A DNA stretch of 64,000 bases from positions 62,001-126,000 of the forward strand of contig CANEXF010000001.1 in NCBI GenBank assembly GCA_947443645.1, written 5' to 3'. Position 1 is the first letter of the stretch. Every line of letters begins with the position of its first letter. The notes below the pieces were generated by a model. It was not told the DNA's origin, searched no databases, and saw only the letters and a program-made list of their open reading frames with translations. Shown here piece after piece: positions 46,685-54,905 of the stretch. Position numbers and translations under genes: made by a program. The DNA is from Comamonadaceae bacterium. Its GTDB lineage: Bacteria > Pseudomonadota > Gammaproteobacteria > Burkholderiales > Burkholderiaceae_C.

Positions 46685-47422
46685 ATGCCCACCGCCATCC
46701 TCAGCGCACTGGCCGAAGAGCAGCTCGGCCTGATAGAGCTGCTTGAGCAGCCGCGCAAGGTCAGCCACGCGGGTCGCGATTTCTGGCTTGGCCAGCTGCA
46801 CGGCCAGTCCGTGGTTCTGGCGCTGTCCAGAATTGGCAAGGTTGCAGCCGCCACCACCAGCACGGCGCTGATAGAGCGTTTTGGCGTGCGCCAGGTCGTT
46901 TTCACGGGCGTGGCCGGTGGCCTGGGTGCAGGGGTGAAAGTGGGCGATGTGGTGGTGGCCACGGACTTTGTGCAACACGATCTGGACGCGTCGCCGCTGT
47001 TTGCGCGCTACGAAGTGCCGCTTTATGGCAAGTCCCGCTTTGCCAGCGATCAAGTCCTGAGCCGACTTCTTTTTGAGGCTGCCAGCTCAGCGTTGGCCAG
47101 CTCCAATGCGCTTGAACTGTTCCCCGACGCCCGCGTGCATCAAGGCCTGATTGCCAGCGGTGACCGTTTTGTAGCGGGCGCGACCGAGTCAGTCGCGTTG
47201 CAGCAAGCACTGCTGGGCGCCGGTCATGCGGCGTTGGCCGTCGAGATGGAGGGCGCCGCCGTGGCCCAGGTCTGTCATGACTACGGCGTGCCCTTTGCGG
47301 CAGTGCGCACCATCTCCGACCGCGCCGACGACAGCGCGCATATTGATTTCCCCAGCTTTGTCGATCAGGTCGCCAGCCGCTACGCCAGGCTGATCGTCGA
47401 GCGCTTACTGGGGTTGCTATAA
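46685..47422 (+). CDS. mtnN: 5'-methylthioadenosine/S-adenosylhomocysteine nucleosidase
   Basis: The enzyme splits adenine from methylthioadenosine and S-adenosylhomocysteine. The 245-residue protein has ILSALAEEQLGLIELL at the N-terminus, VVFTGVAGGLGAGVKVGDVVVA, SGDRFV, AVEMEGAAVAQVCHDYGVPFAAVRTISDRAD with the catalytic Glu and Asp, and ends ERLLGLL. The final codons and TAA fall inside an R1 copy. It is a likely second gene of the fadD transcript. Confidence 0.94.
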   Translation: MPTAILSALAEEQLGLIELLEQPRKVSHAGRDFWLGQLHGQSVVLALSRIGKVAAATTSTALIERFGVRQVVFTGVAGGLGAGVKVGDVVVATDFVQHDLDASPLFARYEVPLYGKSRFASDQVLSRLLFEAASSALASSNALELFPDARVHQGLIASGDRFVAGATESVALQQALLGAGHAALAVEMEGAAVAQVCHDYGVPFAAVRTISDRADDSAHIDFPSFVDQVASRYARLIVERLLGLL

Positions 47423-47470
47423 ATTAAATAGCTGTCCGCACCCGTATCCAGTGCGTAAGCGGCTAATTTG
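47416..47470 (+). repeat. R1 mini-repeat overlapping the mtnN stop
   Basis: GCTATAAATTAAATAGC is followed by TGTCCGCACCCGT, and GTGCGTAAGCGGCTAATTTG pairs back with it. The last sense codon and TAA of mtnN lie in the left arm. Confidence 0.75.
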
Positions 47471-47889
47471 ATATCTGAGAAGTGGTGCGACCGTCCTTCT
47501 GGGCGGCCGTTCTTAGCCAAGCTCAGGACCAACGGACCGTAGTTGTCGACGATTGGGCCTGGCTGCGGTATTCGTCATGCAGGAGCCGCGGGACTGGCTA
47601 AGCCAGACCGCAGGCGCAGCGGCCCCCTCGGGGGGCAGGGCGCTAAGTGAAGCGAGTAACCGTGGTGGGAGGGGCTCTTCCCAATGCAAGCAGGAGCCGC
47701 GGGACTGGCTAAGCCAGACCGCAGGCGCAGCGGCCCCCTAGTGGGGCAGGGCGCTAAGTGAAGCGAGTAACCGTGGTGGGGGGGCTCTTCCCAATGCAAG
47801 CAGGTGCCGCGGGACTGGCTAAGCCAGACCGCAGGCGCAGCGGCCCCCTAGTGGGGCAGGGCGCTACGCGCAGCGAGCAACCGTGGGGG
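47423..47889. repeat. Gene-free 467-base stretch filled with repeats
   Basis: The gap between convergent mtnN and corA holds the tail of an R1 copy, an R3-like palindrome (about 47491-47540, CCAAGCTCAGGACCAACGG) and an R2 array. R2 units begin at 47581, 47692 and 47802 (periods 111 and 110), the third incomplete and ending at the corA stop. Unit landmarks are GGGACTGGCTAAGCCAGACC, GCAGGCGCAGCGGCCCCCT and AAGCGAGTAACCGTGG. Open frames across it only translate the repeat. Confidence 0.85.
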
Positions 47890-48879
47890 CTATTTCAACC
47901 AGCCGCGCCGCCTGAAGTACCACATCGGCACGACCGCGCTGGCAATCATCAGCCCGAGCGCGTACGGGTAGCCAAAAGTCCACTCCAGCTCCGGGAAGTA
48001 GCCCTTGAAGTTCATGCCGTAAACGCTTGCAATCAAGGTGGGCGGCAACAGCGCCACGCTGGCCACAGAGAAGATCTTGATGATCTTGTTCTGGTTGATG
48101 TTGATGAAACCCACCGTGGCATCCATCAGGAAGTTGATCTTGTCAAACAAGAACGCGGTGTGCGAGTCCAGCGAGTCAATGTCGCGCAAAATTTGCCGCG
48201 CTTCCTCGAATTGTTCGCCGTTGAGCATCTTGCTGCGCATCATGAAGCTGACCGCACGCCGCGTGTCCATCATGTTGCGGCGTATGCGGCCGTTCAAGTC
48301 CTCGTGGCGGGCAATCGCGCCCAGCACTTCGCCGGCCAGGGCGTCGGTCACATCGCCCGACAGCACCTGCGCGCTGACTTTTTCCAGCTCGACGTAAATG
48401 CCTTCCAGCGTATCGGCCGAGTATTCGGCGTCCGCATCAAACAGCTTGAGCAGAACTTCCTTGGCGTCTTCAATCAGCCCGGGCGCGCGCCTGGCGCGCA
48501 TGCGCAGCAGGCGAAACACCGGCACGTCTTCATCGTGGATGGAAAACAGCACACCCTTGCTTTTGAGGTCGTCATTGACCAGGTTCAGGATGAAAGCCAC
48601 ACGCACCGTGCGCGGCTCGTCTTCGTCTGCGATCAGGAAGTCGGAGCGGATGTGCAGCTCACCGTTGTCTTCTTCGTAAAAACGCGCGGACTCTTCAATG
48701 TCCTCGTCCATCGCGTCTTCAGGAATCGACAGGCCGTAATACTGCTTGATCCAGCGTTTTTCTTCCAGCGTAGGGGACTCCAGGTCAACCCAGATCGGCT
48801 GGAATTTGGAGAGCTCCTCGAGTGACTCGATTTCTTCCTGAAAGAGCCGCCCGTTGGCGAGGGTAAAAATATTGAGCAT
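47890..48879 (-). CDS. corA: CorA-type magnesium/divalent cation transporter
   Basis: The 329-residue protein has a large cytoplasmic N-terminal domain and two C-terminal helices. The ion-filter motif is YGMNF in SVYGMNFKGYFPELEW, followed by ALGLMIASAVVPMWYF and a basic end RRRGWLK. This is the pentameric CorA layout, with slight sequence leaning to Mg2+/Co2+ types. The TAG stop sits exactly where the R2 array ends. The start is ATG at 48879-48877. Confidence 0.93.
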   Translation of the reverse strand: MLNIFTLANGRLFQEEIESLEELSKFQPIWVDLESPTLEEKRWIKQYYGLSIPEDAMDEDIEESARFYEEDNGELHIRSDFLIADEDEPRTVRVAFILNLVNDDLKSKGVLFSIHDEDVPVFRLLRMRARRAPGLIEDAKEVLLKLFDADAEYSADTLEGIYVELEKVSAQVLSGDVTDALAGEVLGAIARHEDLNGRIRRNMMDTRRAVSFMMRSKMLNGEQFEEARQILRDIDSLDSHTAFLFDKINFLMDATVGFININQNKIIKIFSVASVALLPPTLIASVYGMNFKGYFPELEWTFGYPYALGLMIASAVVPMWYFRRRGWLK

Positions 48880-49434
48880 GACTGAGTGCCTAAGGTCCTG
48901 AAGGCGGATGCGCCTGTTGCTTCAAGGGCCACGCAGGGCTTTAAAGCCCGGTGCATGAGGGGTGATGGTGCTTCGCTTTCAACCCCTGCAACGACACTTG
49001 CGTCAGTCTGCTGTGTTGAAAGCTAGCAAGTACTGCTGCTTTCCAAGGATTTCTCCATAGTGAATCTGCCGCGATTATGGCACCTGACAATTGATTTATC
49101 TACCCGCGGCAGACCGGCAAAACCGCTCGGTAACGCATCCTTACGTGTGGGGCTGGCGTGTCAGGGGCTGATGGTCGGCCCGGATAAAGCTGCCGCGCCT
49201 GTCCTTTCCTCGCGATACAGGGCCAAAAAGGCAGAAATTAGTACTCAAAAAATGCCGGGCTTTTGGTCTTGCATAGAGTTTCATTTTTTTGGCGCTGGCC
49301 CGGTTGCATTTACCCCGGCATGGGCGCATAGTTATTTCAAGAGAGCGTTGTGTCCGTCGCCACCCGCCAAACCGCAGGGGGTGGTTTTTTCAACCCGGTT
49401 CCAGTTCTGGAATATTTGGAAGAGGAGTCTCTTT
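48880..49434. other. Gene-free 555-base spacer between corA and hpf
   Basis: Both flanking genes point away from it, so it should carry both promoters. I see no convincing gene. The forward open frame from 49060 merges into hpf but lacks coding-like composition. The stretch around 49060-49110 and 49230-49300 is AT-richer than its surroundings. A terminator-like hairpin lies at 49360-49390. rpoN, which often precedes hpf in proteobacteria, is not here. Confidence 0.6.
49360..49390 (+). terminator. Terminator-like hairpin in the hpf leader
   Basis: CCACCC (49360-49365) pairs with GGGTGG (49379-49384) and six T follow directly, 45 bases before the hpf ATG. The 3' arm could instead pair GGGT with ACCC (about 49393-49396), so an attenuator is possible. 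Confidence 0.5.
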
Positions 49435-49776
49435 ATGAATTTGACGATCAGCGGTCACCATCTTGAAGTTACCCCCGCATTGCGCGGCTATGTAAAAGCC
49501 AAGCTGGATCGAATAACCCGACACTTTGACCAAGTGGTGGATGTCAAAGTCCTGTTGACGGTAGACAACATGAAAGAAAAGGAAAGACGCCAGCGCGCTG
49601 AATGCAATGTGCATGTCAAGGGCCGTGATCTGTTTGCTGAAAGTTCGCACGCAGACCTGTATGCCGCAGTCGATGAGCTGACCGACAAGCTGGATCGCCA
49701 GGTCGGGCGCTACAAAACAAAAACCCAGGACCATCATCACGCGACCGCCAAGCGTGAAGACCAGCCTCAGGCCTAG
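49435..49776 (+). CDS. hpf: Ribosome hibernation-promoting factor (short form)
   Basis: The 113-residue protein has the HPF/RaiA fold ([69 protein letters not shown]) and a short polar tail. It binds ribosomes in slow growth and favours inactive dimers. It lacks the C-terminal domain of long HPF. AAGAGGAG before ATG 49435 fixes the start. A terminator separates it from ptsN, and another hairpin lies in its leader. Confidence 0.94.
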   Translation: MNLTISGHHLEVTPALRGYVKAKLDRITRHFDQVVDVKVLLTVDNMKEKERRQRAECNVHVKGRDLFAESSHADLYAAVDELTDKLDRQVGRYKTKTQDHHHATAKREDQPQA

Positions 49777-49877
49777 TCGGTTTGCCGCCGTGGCTTGACC
49801 CTTTGCTGCGGCGCTGTTCAGAAAGGCCTGAAACCGGTTTTACCGGGCAATCAGTGCTGAATTTACCGAGAATTCCC

Positions 49878-49906
49878 AGCCGCCGCCTGCCTACGGCGGC
49901 TTTTTT
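49878..49906 (+). terminator. Rho-independent terminator between hpf and ptsN
   Basis: AGCCGCC (49878-49884) pairs with GGCGGCT (49895-49901) around a 10-base loop, followed by six T. Confidence 0.75.
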
Positions 49907-49966
49907 ATGTCTCTGGCCTTTCCTGACCCCACGCAAAGTGCATAATTCGGCGACTAAAAGATCGTT

Positions 49967-50440
49967 ATGAACCGTCTTGCGCAAATTTTGCCCCCTACCC
50001 AAGTGCTGGTCAGCGTTGACGCGACCAGTAAAAAGCGTGCTTTTGAAGAAGCCGGACTGCTGTTTGAAAACCAGTATGGGCTGAACCGCGCGCTGATCAC
50101 CGATAGCCTGTTTGCGCGCGAGCGTCTGGGCTCTACCGGTCTGGGCCATGGGGTGGCCATTCCTCACGGTCGTATCAAGGGGCTCAAAGCGCCCCTGGCT
50201 GCAGTGTTCCAGTTGCACGTACCAATTGGGTTCGATGCGCCCGACGAGCAGGCTGTGGTGCTGCTGATTTTCTTGCTGGTGCCTGAGGCTGCGACCCAGA
50301 AGCACCTTGAAATCCTGTCTGAAATCGCCGAGTTGCTCAGTGACGGCGTGCTCCGTGATCAGCTCAAAACCAGTACCGATGCCGCTGCACTGCACCATTT
50401 GATCGCCTCATGGCATTCGACCCATCAGGTCGGCGCGTGA
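49967..50440 (+). CDS. ptsN: PTS IIA-like nitrogen-regulatory protein
   Basis: PtsN (EIIA-Ntr) is the end of the PTS-Ntr phosphorelay that senses nitrogen and potassium status. The 157-residue protein has the IIA fold, with the phospho-acceptor His67 in [15 protein letters not shown] at 49941-49946 is a possible -10, giving its own promoter after the hpf terminator. hprK follows 40 bases later; HprK in this group is thought to modify HPr in the same relay. Confidence 0.95.
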   Translation: MNRLAQILPPTQVLVSVDATSKKRAFEEAGLLFENQYGLNRALITDSLFARERLGSTGLGHGVAIPHGRIKGLKAPLAAVFQLHVPIGFDAPDEQAVVLLIFLLVPEAATQKHLEILSEIAELLSDGVLRDQLKTSTDAAALHHLIASWHSTHQVGA

Positions 50441-50480
50441 GCCCGGTTCCTGGCACCCGGCTTTTGATTGCCTCGCCGGT

Positions 50481-51431
50481 ATGAAACCAACCGCCATCAG
50501 TGCTGACGTTTTGTTTGAGGACCACCGCGCCACCCTGAAGTGGGAATGGGTCGCCGGTCTCGGCGCTTCCGAGCGCCGCTTTGACGAAATCGCCGTGCGC
50601 GCTGCGCGTTCCGGCGCCGATCTGGTCGGTTACCTCAACTACATACACCCCTACCGCGTGCAGATTCTTGGCGAGCGCGAGGTCTCTTATCTGACCAACG
50701 CCGGGGTCGAGGACTGTGCCCGCCGGATATCGCGCATCATCACGCTGGAGCCGCCGGTGCTGATCATGGCCGATGGCCAGACCGCGCCCGATACCCTGCT
50801 GTCGATGTGTGAACGTGCCCAGTTGCCGATGTTCGCCACGCCAGAATCGGCCGCCTTCGTGATTGACGTGCTCAGGGCCTATCTGTCCAAGCATTTTGCC
50901 GACCGTACCTCCATGCACGGCGTGTTCATGGACATTCTGGGCATGGGCGTGATGATCACCGGCGAGTCCGGACTGGGGAAAAGTGAACTCGGGCTGGAGC
51001 TGATCTCGCGCGGCCACGGCCTGGTGGCGGACGACGCGGTAGATTTGTACCGCATCAACCAGACCTCGATTGAGGGTCGTTGCCCGGACCTGTTGCTCAA
51101 TCTGCTCGAAGTTCGCGGCATTGGCCTGCTGGACATCAAGGCGATTTTTGGCGAGACAGCGGTGCGGCGCAAGATGCGCCTGAAACTGATCGTGCATCTG
51201 GTACGCCGCGAAACCCTGGAGCGGGAGTACGAGCGTATTCCTTATGAGCCGCTGACCCAGGACGTGCTGGGTGTGCCGGTGCGCAAGGTCATCATTCAGG
51301 TGGAGGCCGGCCGCAACATCGCCGTTCTGGTCGAGGCCGCGGTACGCAGCGCCATTTTGCAGTTGCGCGGCATCAACACTTACCAGGAGTTTGTCGAGCG
51401 CCACCGCCGGGCCATGGAGCAGGACGACTGA
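50481..51431 (+). CDS. hprK: HPr kinase/phosphorylase
   Basis: HprK phosphorylates HPr on serine and reverses it. The 316-residue protein has the Walker A GESGLGKS (161-168), preceded by the conserved [10 protein letters not shown] (145-154, His146), and the family signature [12 protein letters not shown] with following GETAVR. The length is normal. The gene lies behind ptsN and converges on fur, with a GCCGGG/CCCGGC hairpin in the 55-base gap. HPr itself is not in the window. Confidence 0.95.
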   Translation: MKPTAISADVLFEDHRATLKWEWVAGLGASERRFDEIAVRAARSGADLVGYLNYIHPYRVQILGEREVSYLTNAGVEDCARRISRIITLEPPVLIMADGQTAPDTLLSMCERAQLPMFATPESAAFVIDVLRAYLSKHFADRTSMHGVFMDILGMGVMITGESGLGKSELGLELISRGHGLVADDAVDLYRINQTSIEGRCPDLLLNLLEVRGIGLLDIKAIFGETAVRRKMRLKLIVHLVRRETLEREYERIPYEPLTQDVLGVPVRKVIIQVEAGRNIAVLVEAAVRSAILQLRGINTYQEFVERHRRAMEQDD

Positions 51432-51458
51432 GTTTTCTGTTTGCCCTGCCGCTCATGA

Positions 51459-51476
51459 GCCGGGTTTTGCCCCGGC
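51459..51476. terminator. Hairpin between convergent hprK and fur
   Basis: GCCGGG (51459-51464) and CCCGGC (51471-51476) form a six-pair hairpin with a TTTTGC loop. There is no U run on either side, so a termination role is uncertain. Confidence 0.35.
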
Positions 51477-51486
51477 CCGCGCCAGT

Positions 51487-51939
51487 TCAGGCGTGGTGAT
51501 GCCGCACTGGCTCCGTCGTCCGGTTGGGGCAGTTCACCTTGGTGCAGTTGGCGTAAATTGACAGCGAGTGCTCGCTGATGGTGAAACCTTTTTCGCTGGC
51601 CACGGCGTGCTGGCGTTTTTCAATTTCAGCATCGTAAAACTCTTCGACTTTGCCGCAGTCCAGGCAGACCAAGTGGTCGTGGTGCTTGCCTTCATTGATT
51701 TCATACACGGCCTTGCCAGACTCGAAATTGCTGCGGTTAAGCAGTCCGGCCTGTTCAAACTGGGCCAGCACCCGGTAGACCGTTGCCAGGCCAATATCCG
51801 AGCGCTCATCGAGCAAGATCCGAAAGACATCCTCGGCTGTCATGTGGCGCTGTTTGGCGGTCTGAAATATCTCGAGTATTTTCAGCCGCGGCAGCGTCGC
51901 CTTGAGTCCGGTGTTCTTCAGTTCGTTAATATTGCTCAT
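51487..51939 (-). CDS. fur: Ferric uptake regulator
   Basis: The 150-residue protein has the winged helix (LKATLPRLKILEIFQ, DIGLATVYRVLAQFEQAGL), the metal site HHDHLVCLDCGKVEEF and a late CTKVNCPNR zinc pair, ending in a His-rich tail. Fur represses iron-uptake genes when iron is plentiful. It is divergent from bamE, the arrangement found across betaproteobacteria, with 123 bases between starts. Confidence 0.96.
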   Translation of the reverse strand: MSNINELKNTGLKATLPRLKILEIFQTAKQRHMTAEDVFRILLDERSDIGLATVYRVLAQFEQAGLLNRSNFESGKAVYEINEGKHHDHLVCLDCGKVEEFYDAEIEKRQHAVASEKGFTISEHSLSIYANCTKVNCPNRTTEPVRHHHA

Positions 51940-52028
51940 GGATTTTTTCCGGGGAAATGGGGCCGTGGCCCTGGGCCGCCGCTGTTGCTGGCCCCCGGAC
52001 TGGCGCTAGGAGCGGCGCACCCAGCCGC

Positions 52029-52047
52029 TACAATGGTTAATCATATC
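52029..52047. promoter_or_regulatory. TACAAT box and ATGGTTAATCAT dyad before bamE
   Basis: TACAAT (52029-52034) is a candidate -10 for bamE. It overlaps an imperfect 12-base dyad ATGGTTAATCAT (52033-52044) that slightly resembles half of a Fur box. Function is speculative. Confidence 0.35.
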
Positions 52048-52062
52048 GCTACACCCGAACCC

Positions 52063-52641
52063 ATGTTTGCAAAACTACATTACGGCATTCGATCAGCGCT
52101 CAAGCTTTGCGCGCTCACAGCTCTGTCATGCGTGGTGCTGGCGGGCTGTAGCAGCCTGAGCACGACTGCTGTCAATCCGGTCAACTGGATCACGCCCTAC
52201 CGGGTCGATGTGATCCAGGGCAACTTTATCTCCAGCGAACAGGTGGCCATGCTCAGGGCGGGCATGACCCGTGCCCAGGTCAAGGACCTGCTTGGCACGC
52301 CGCTGTTGTCCAGTCTGTTTCACGCTGACCGCTGGGACTATGTGTTCACGCTCAAGCGGCAAGGCGTCGAACCCCAGTCCCTGAAGTACACCGTGTTTTT
52401 CAAGGATGACCTGCTTGAGCGTTTTGAGGGCGACACCATGCCCAGTGAGGCGGAGTTCATCTCCAAACTGGACTCTGGCCGAAAGCTGGGCAAAGTGCCG
52501 CCGCTCGAGGCGACCGAAGAGCAGCTCAAGGCGGCAGAAAAGCCTTCGACAGCAAAAACCGCACCTGCTGCGCCCGCTGCAGCGGCTGACGCCGCAGTGG
52601 CGCCCGTGAGCTACCCGCCGCTTGAAGGCGCTGCGCGATGA
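52063..52641 (+). CDS. bamE: Outer membrane protein assembly factor BamE
   Basis: This lipoprotein of the BAM complex helps insert outer-membrane beta-barrels. The 192-residue protein has a lipoprotein signal peptide with lipobox VVLAGC (Cys about 30). The SmpA/OmlA domain follows: [59 protein letters not shown]. An Ala/Pro-rich tail of about 50 residues is longer than in E. coli. ATG 52063 fits the signal peptide better than ATG 52033. dapB overlaps its end by 4 bases. Confidence 0.94.
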   Translation: MFAKLHYGIRSALKLCALTALSCVVLAGCSSLSTTAVNPVNWITPYRVDVIQGNFISSEQVAMLRAGMTRAQVKDLLGTPLLSSLFHADRWDYVFTLKRQGVEPQSLKYTVFFKDDLLERFEGDTMPSEAEFISKLDSGRKLGKVPPLEATEEQLKAAEKPSTAKTAPAAPAAAADAAVAPVSYPPLEGAAR

Positions 52642-53480
52642 GCGCGGGCGAGATGACCCCGGCGCCAGCGCCACACAGTGTTCACAAGATCGCCGTTGCT
52701 GGCGCCAGCGGCCGCATGGGCCAGATGCTGGTTGAGGCCATCAGCCAGAGCGATGATTGCGTGCTCAGCGGTGCGCTGGATGTGCCGGGTAGCCCCGCTG
52801 TGGGCCTGGATGCGGCAGCTTTTTCAGGGCATGCCAGTGGCATCCTGATTCATTCCGATATCCGGCAGGGCTTGAAAGATGCCCGCGTGCTGATTGACTT
52901 CACGCGCCCGGAGGGCACTATGGCCCATCTGGCGGCCTGCCGCGATCTGGGTGTGCAGCTGGTGATAGGTACGACTGGATTTTCCGAGGCCGACAAGGCC
53001 GAGATCGCGGCTGCCGCCAAACATATCGCCATCGTCATGGCGCCAAATATGAGCGTGGGCGTGAATGTCACGCTCAAGCTGCTGGAGATGGCGGCCAAGG
53101 CGCTGGCCATCGGCTACGACATAGAAATCATTGAAGCGCATCACAGGCACAAGGTTGATGCACCTTCCGGCACTGCGCTGAAGATGGGTGAGGTGATCGC
53201 CTCCGCCTTGGGCCGCGACCTGAAAGACTGTGCCGTCTATGCCCGTGAAGGCGTGACCGGCGAGCGTGACCCTTCGAGTATCGGATTTGCCACCATTCGC
53301 GGCGGCGATATTGTGGGCGACCACACGGTGCTGTTTGCCGGCACCGGCGAGCGCATTGAAATCAGCCACAAGTCCTCCAGCCGCGCCACCTACGCGCAGG
53401 GTGCGCTGCGCGCCGCACGTTTTTTGGCGAATCAGAAGACCGGCCTGTTCGACATGTTCGATGTTCTCAATTTGAAGTGA
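52638..53480 (+). CDS. dapB: 4-hydroxy-tetrahydrodipicolinate reductase
   Basis: DapB reduces dihydrodipicolinate on the lysine and diaminopimelate pathway, feeding peptidoglycan. The 280-residue protein has the nucleotide loop [30 protein letters not shown], and the catalytic [20 protein letters not shown]. It is coupled to bamE by ATGA overlap and followed 7 bases later by exbB. Confidence 0.96.
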   Translation: MSAGEMTPAPAPHSVHKIAVAGASGRMGQMLVEAISQSDDCVLSGALDVPGSPAVGLDAAAFSGHASGILIHSDIRQGLKDARVLIDFTRPEGTMAHLAACRDLGVQLVIGTTGFSEADKAEIAAAAKHIAIVMAPNMSVGVNVTLKLLEMAAKALAIGYDIEIIEAHHRHKVDAPSGTALKMGEVIASALGRDLKDCAVYAREGVTGERDPSSIGFATIRGGDIVGDHTVLFAGTGERIEISHKSSSRATYAQGALRAARFLANQKTGLFDMFDVLNLK

Positions 53481-53487
53481 TGGGCCG

Positions 53488-54138
53488 ATGAACCTTTTTG
53501 GCGTTGTGACTCAAGGCGGCCTGATCAGTCAGCTGGTGGCGCTGCTGCTGCTGGCCATGTCGGTCGCCAGCTGGGTTGTGATCCTCTGGAAAGCCTGGCT
53601 GCTGCATCGCGCGAGCGGCGACGTGAGCCGCAGCATTGCGGTGTTCTGGCAGTCGGCCAGTGTCGACGCGGCGCTTGAAAAGGTCGCCGCCTTCGACCGT
53701 GATGCGCTGGTGCTGCCCTTGGTCGCCGCGACGCAAACCAGCGCAGCCGGAACCCTGGCCTCGGCCGGCGACCGGTCGCAGCAGCTGACCCGCGTGTTGC
53801 GCGACGCCCTGCATGCCGTGCTGCACAAGCTGCAGTTTGGCCAGGTCTTGCTGGCCACGGTTGGCTCGACGGCGCCTTTTGTCGGCCTGCTGGGCACGGT
53901 CTGGGGTATTTACCATGCACTGATAGGCATTGCATCAGCGGGCCAGATCACGATAGACAAGGTGTCCGGTCCGGTTGGCGAGGCCCTGATCATGACCGCG
54001 GCGGGCCTGGCTGTGGCCATTCCTGCGGTTCTGGCCTATAACATTTTCGGTCGCCATGTCAGCCGCATTGAAGCAGACCTCGAAGGCTTCGCCCGAGACC
54101 TCAGAGAGCTGTTGGCATCAGGTGGCGCCTCAAAATGA
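53488..54138 (+). CDS. exbB: MotA/TolQ/ExbB proton channel protein
   Basis: The 216-residue inner-membrane protein has three helices (LISQLVALLLLAMSVASWVVILW, then TVGSTAPFVGLLGTVWGIYHAL and EALIMTAAGLAVAIPAVLAYN), with the conserved threonine and glycine pattern of ExbB/TolQ. With ExbD it forms a proton-driven motor that energises TonB or Tol. The normal gene order exbB-exbD is kept, but the pair is separated by a 211-base R2 array instead of being adjacent. Confidence 0.93.
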   Translation: MNLFGVVTQGGLISQLVALLLLAMSVASWVVILWKAWLLHRASGDVSRSIAVFWQSASVDAALEKVAAFDRDALVLPLVAATQTSAAGTLASAGDRSQQLTRVLRDALHAVLHKLQFGQVLLATVGSTAPFVGLLGTVWGIYHALIGIASAGQITIDKVSGPVGEALIMTAAGLAVAIPAVLAYNIFGRHVSRIEADLEGFARDLRELLASGGASK

Positions 54139-54163
54139 ACCCCGAATTTTTTCTCGCCAAATG

Positions 54164-54349
54164 TAGTGAAAAGCGTGGGGGCCACGGGCCGCAGTGTCGG
54201 GCCGCCCCAAGCAAGGCCAGCCCCCTCGGGGGGCAGCGCATTACACGCAGTGAAAAGCGTGGGGGCCATTTTCCGCCGGGCCGCCCCAAGGAAAATGACA
54301 ACCCCCTCGGGGGGCAGCGCATTACACGCAGTGAAGAGCGTGGGGGCCT
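54164..54349 (+). repeat. R2 tandem array between exbB and exbD
   Basis: GTGAAAAGCGTGGGGGCC occurs at 54166 and 54250, and GTGAAGAGCGTGGGGGCC at 54330 (periods 84 and 80). CCCCCTCGGGGGGCAGCGCA and TTACACGCA come before the second and third. The last unit ends directly before the exbD ATG. Confidence 0.9.
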
Positions 54350-54778
54350 ATGACCTTCGGCCGCCTCGAACGCACGCCTGACGCTCAGCCCATGAGCGAG
54401 ATCAACGTCACACCCATGGTTGATGTGATGCTGGTCCTGTTGGTCATTTTCATCCTGACCGCGCCACTGCTGGCCAGTGCCATCCGCATCGATCTGCCGA
54501 AAACCGATGCCGCCAAAGCGGCCGACACGCCCACCTTTGTGACGCTGGTGCTTGACTGGTCCGGGCAGGTTTTTTTGAACGACAAGCCTATGGTTATGGA
54601 TGCGCTGCGCAACCGTTTGACGCAAGTCGCCGCGCAGAATCCAGAGACCGAAGTCCAGCTGCGCGCCGATGAGAGCGTGCCCTATGGCAAGGTGGTCGAA
54701 GTGATGGGCGTGGCGCAAAAAGCCGGCTTGAGCCGGATTGGTTTTGTGGCTGATGCCGCGCCTGCTGCGCGCCCGTAA
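54350..54778 (+). CDS. exbD: ExbD/TolR biopolymer transport protein
   Basis: The 142-residue protein has a short cytoplasmic N-terminus ending PMSEINVTPMVDV, one membrane helix (MLVLLVIFILTAPLLAS, preceded by the essential Asp of VDV) and a periplasmic domain (VFLNDKPMVM, VQLRADESVPYGKVVEVM). ATG 54350 matches relatives that begin with a FGRLER-like leader. The bases before it are the end of an R2 unit, so GTGGGGGCCT must serve as the ribosome-binding context. Confidence 0.93.
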   Translation: MTFGRLERTPDAQPMSEINVTPMVDVMLVLLVIFILTAPLLASAIRIDLPKTDAAKAADTPTFVTLVLDWSGQVFLNDKPMVMDALRNRLTQVAAQNPETEVQLRADESVPYGKVVEVMGVAQKAGLSRIGFVADAAPAARP

Positions 54779-54905
54779 AATCGCGCCACACCATCATTTT
54801 GAATATTCGGGGAAAGTGACGGGGCGACCCTGACTTCTCCTGTAGTTTTAACCGCCCGAAAGTATCGTGCGATCCCGCCAAGCCAAACTCCCGGGCGCCA
54901 GTTCC

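Noticed and set aside
47553-47741. Small open frame encoding a repeated EPRDWLSQTAGAAAP peptide
   Set aside because: It only translates the R2 array; there is no start signal and no conservation argument.
47579-47890. Tandem repeats as a possible CRISPR array
   Set aside because: Units are 110-111 bases and repeat over their whole length, so there are no short repeats with unique spacers. No cas genes are present.
49074-49095. Sigma-54 promoter (TGGCAC..) upstream of hpf
   Set aside because: No GC lies at the required 10-base spacing after the GG; other TGG..TTGC pairs nearby also have wrong spacing.
54135-54353. Small open frame across the exbB-exbD gap
   Set aside because: It consists of R2 repeat translation and overlaps both real genes.
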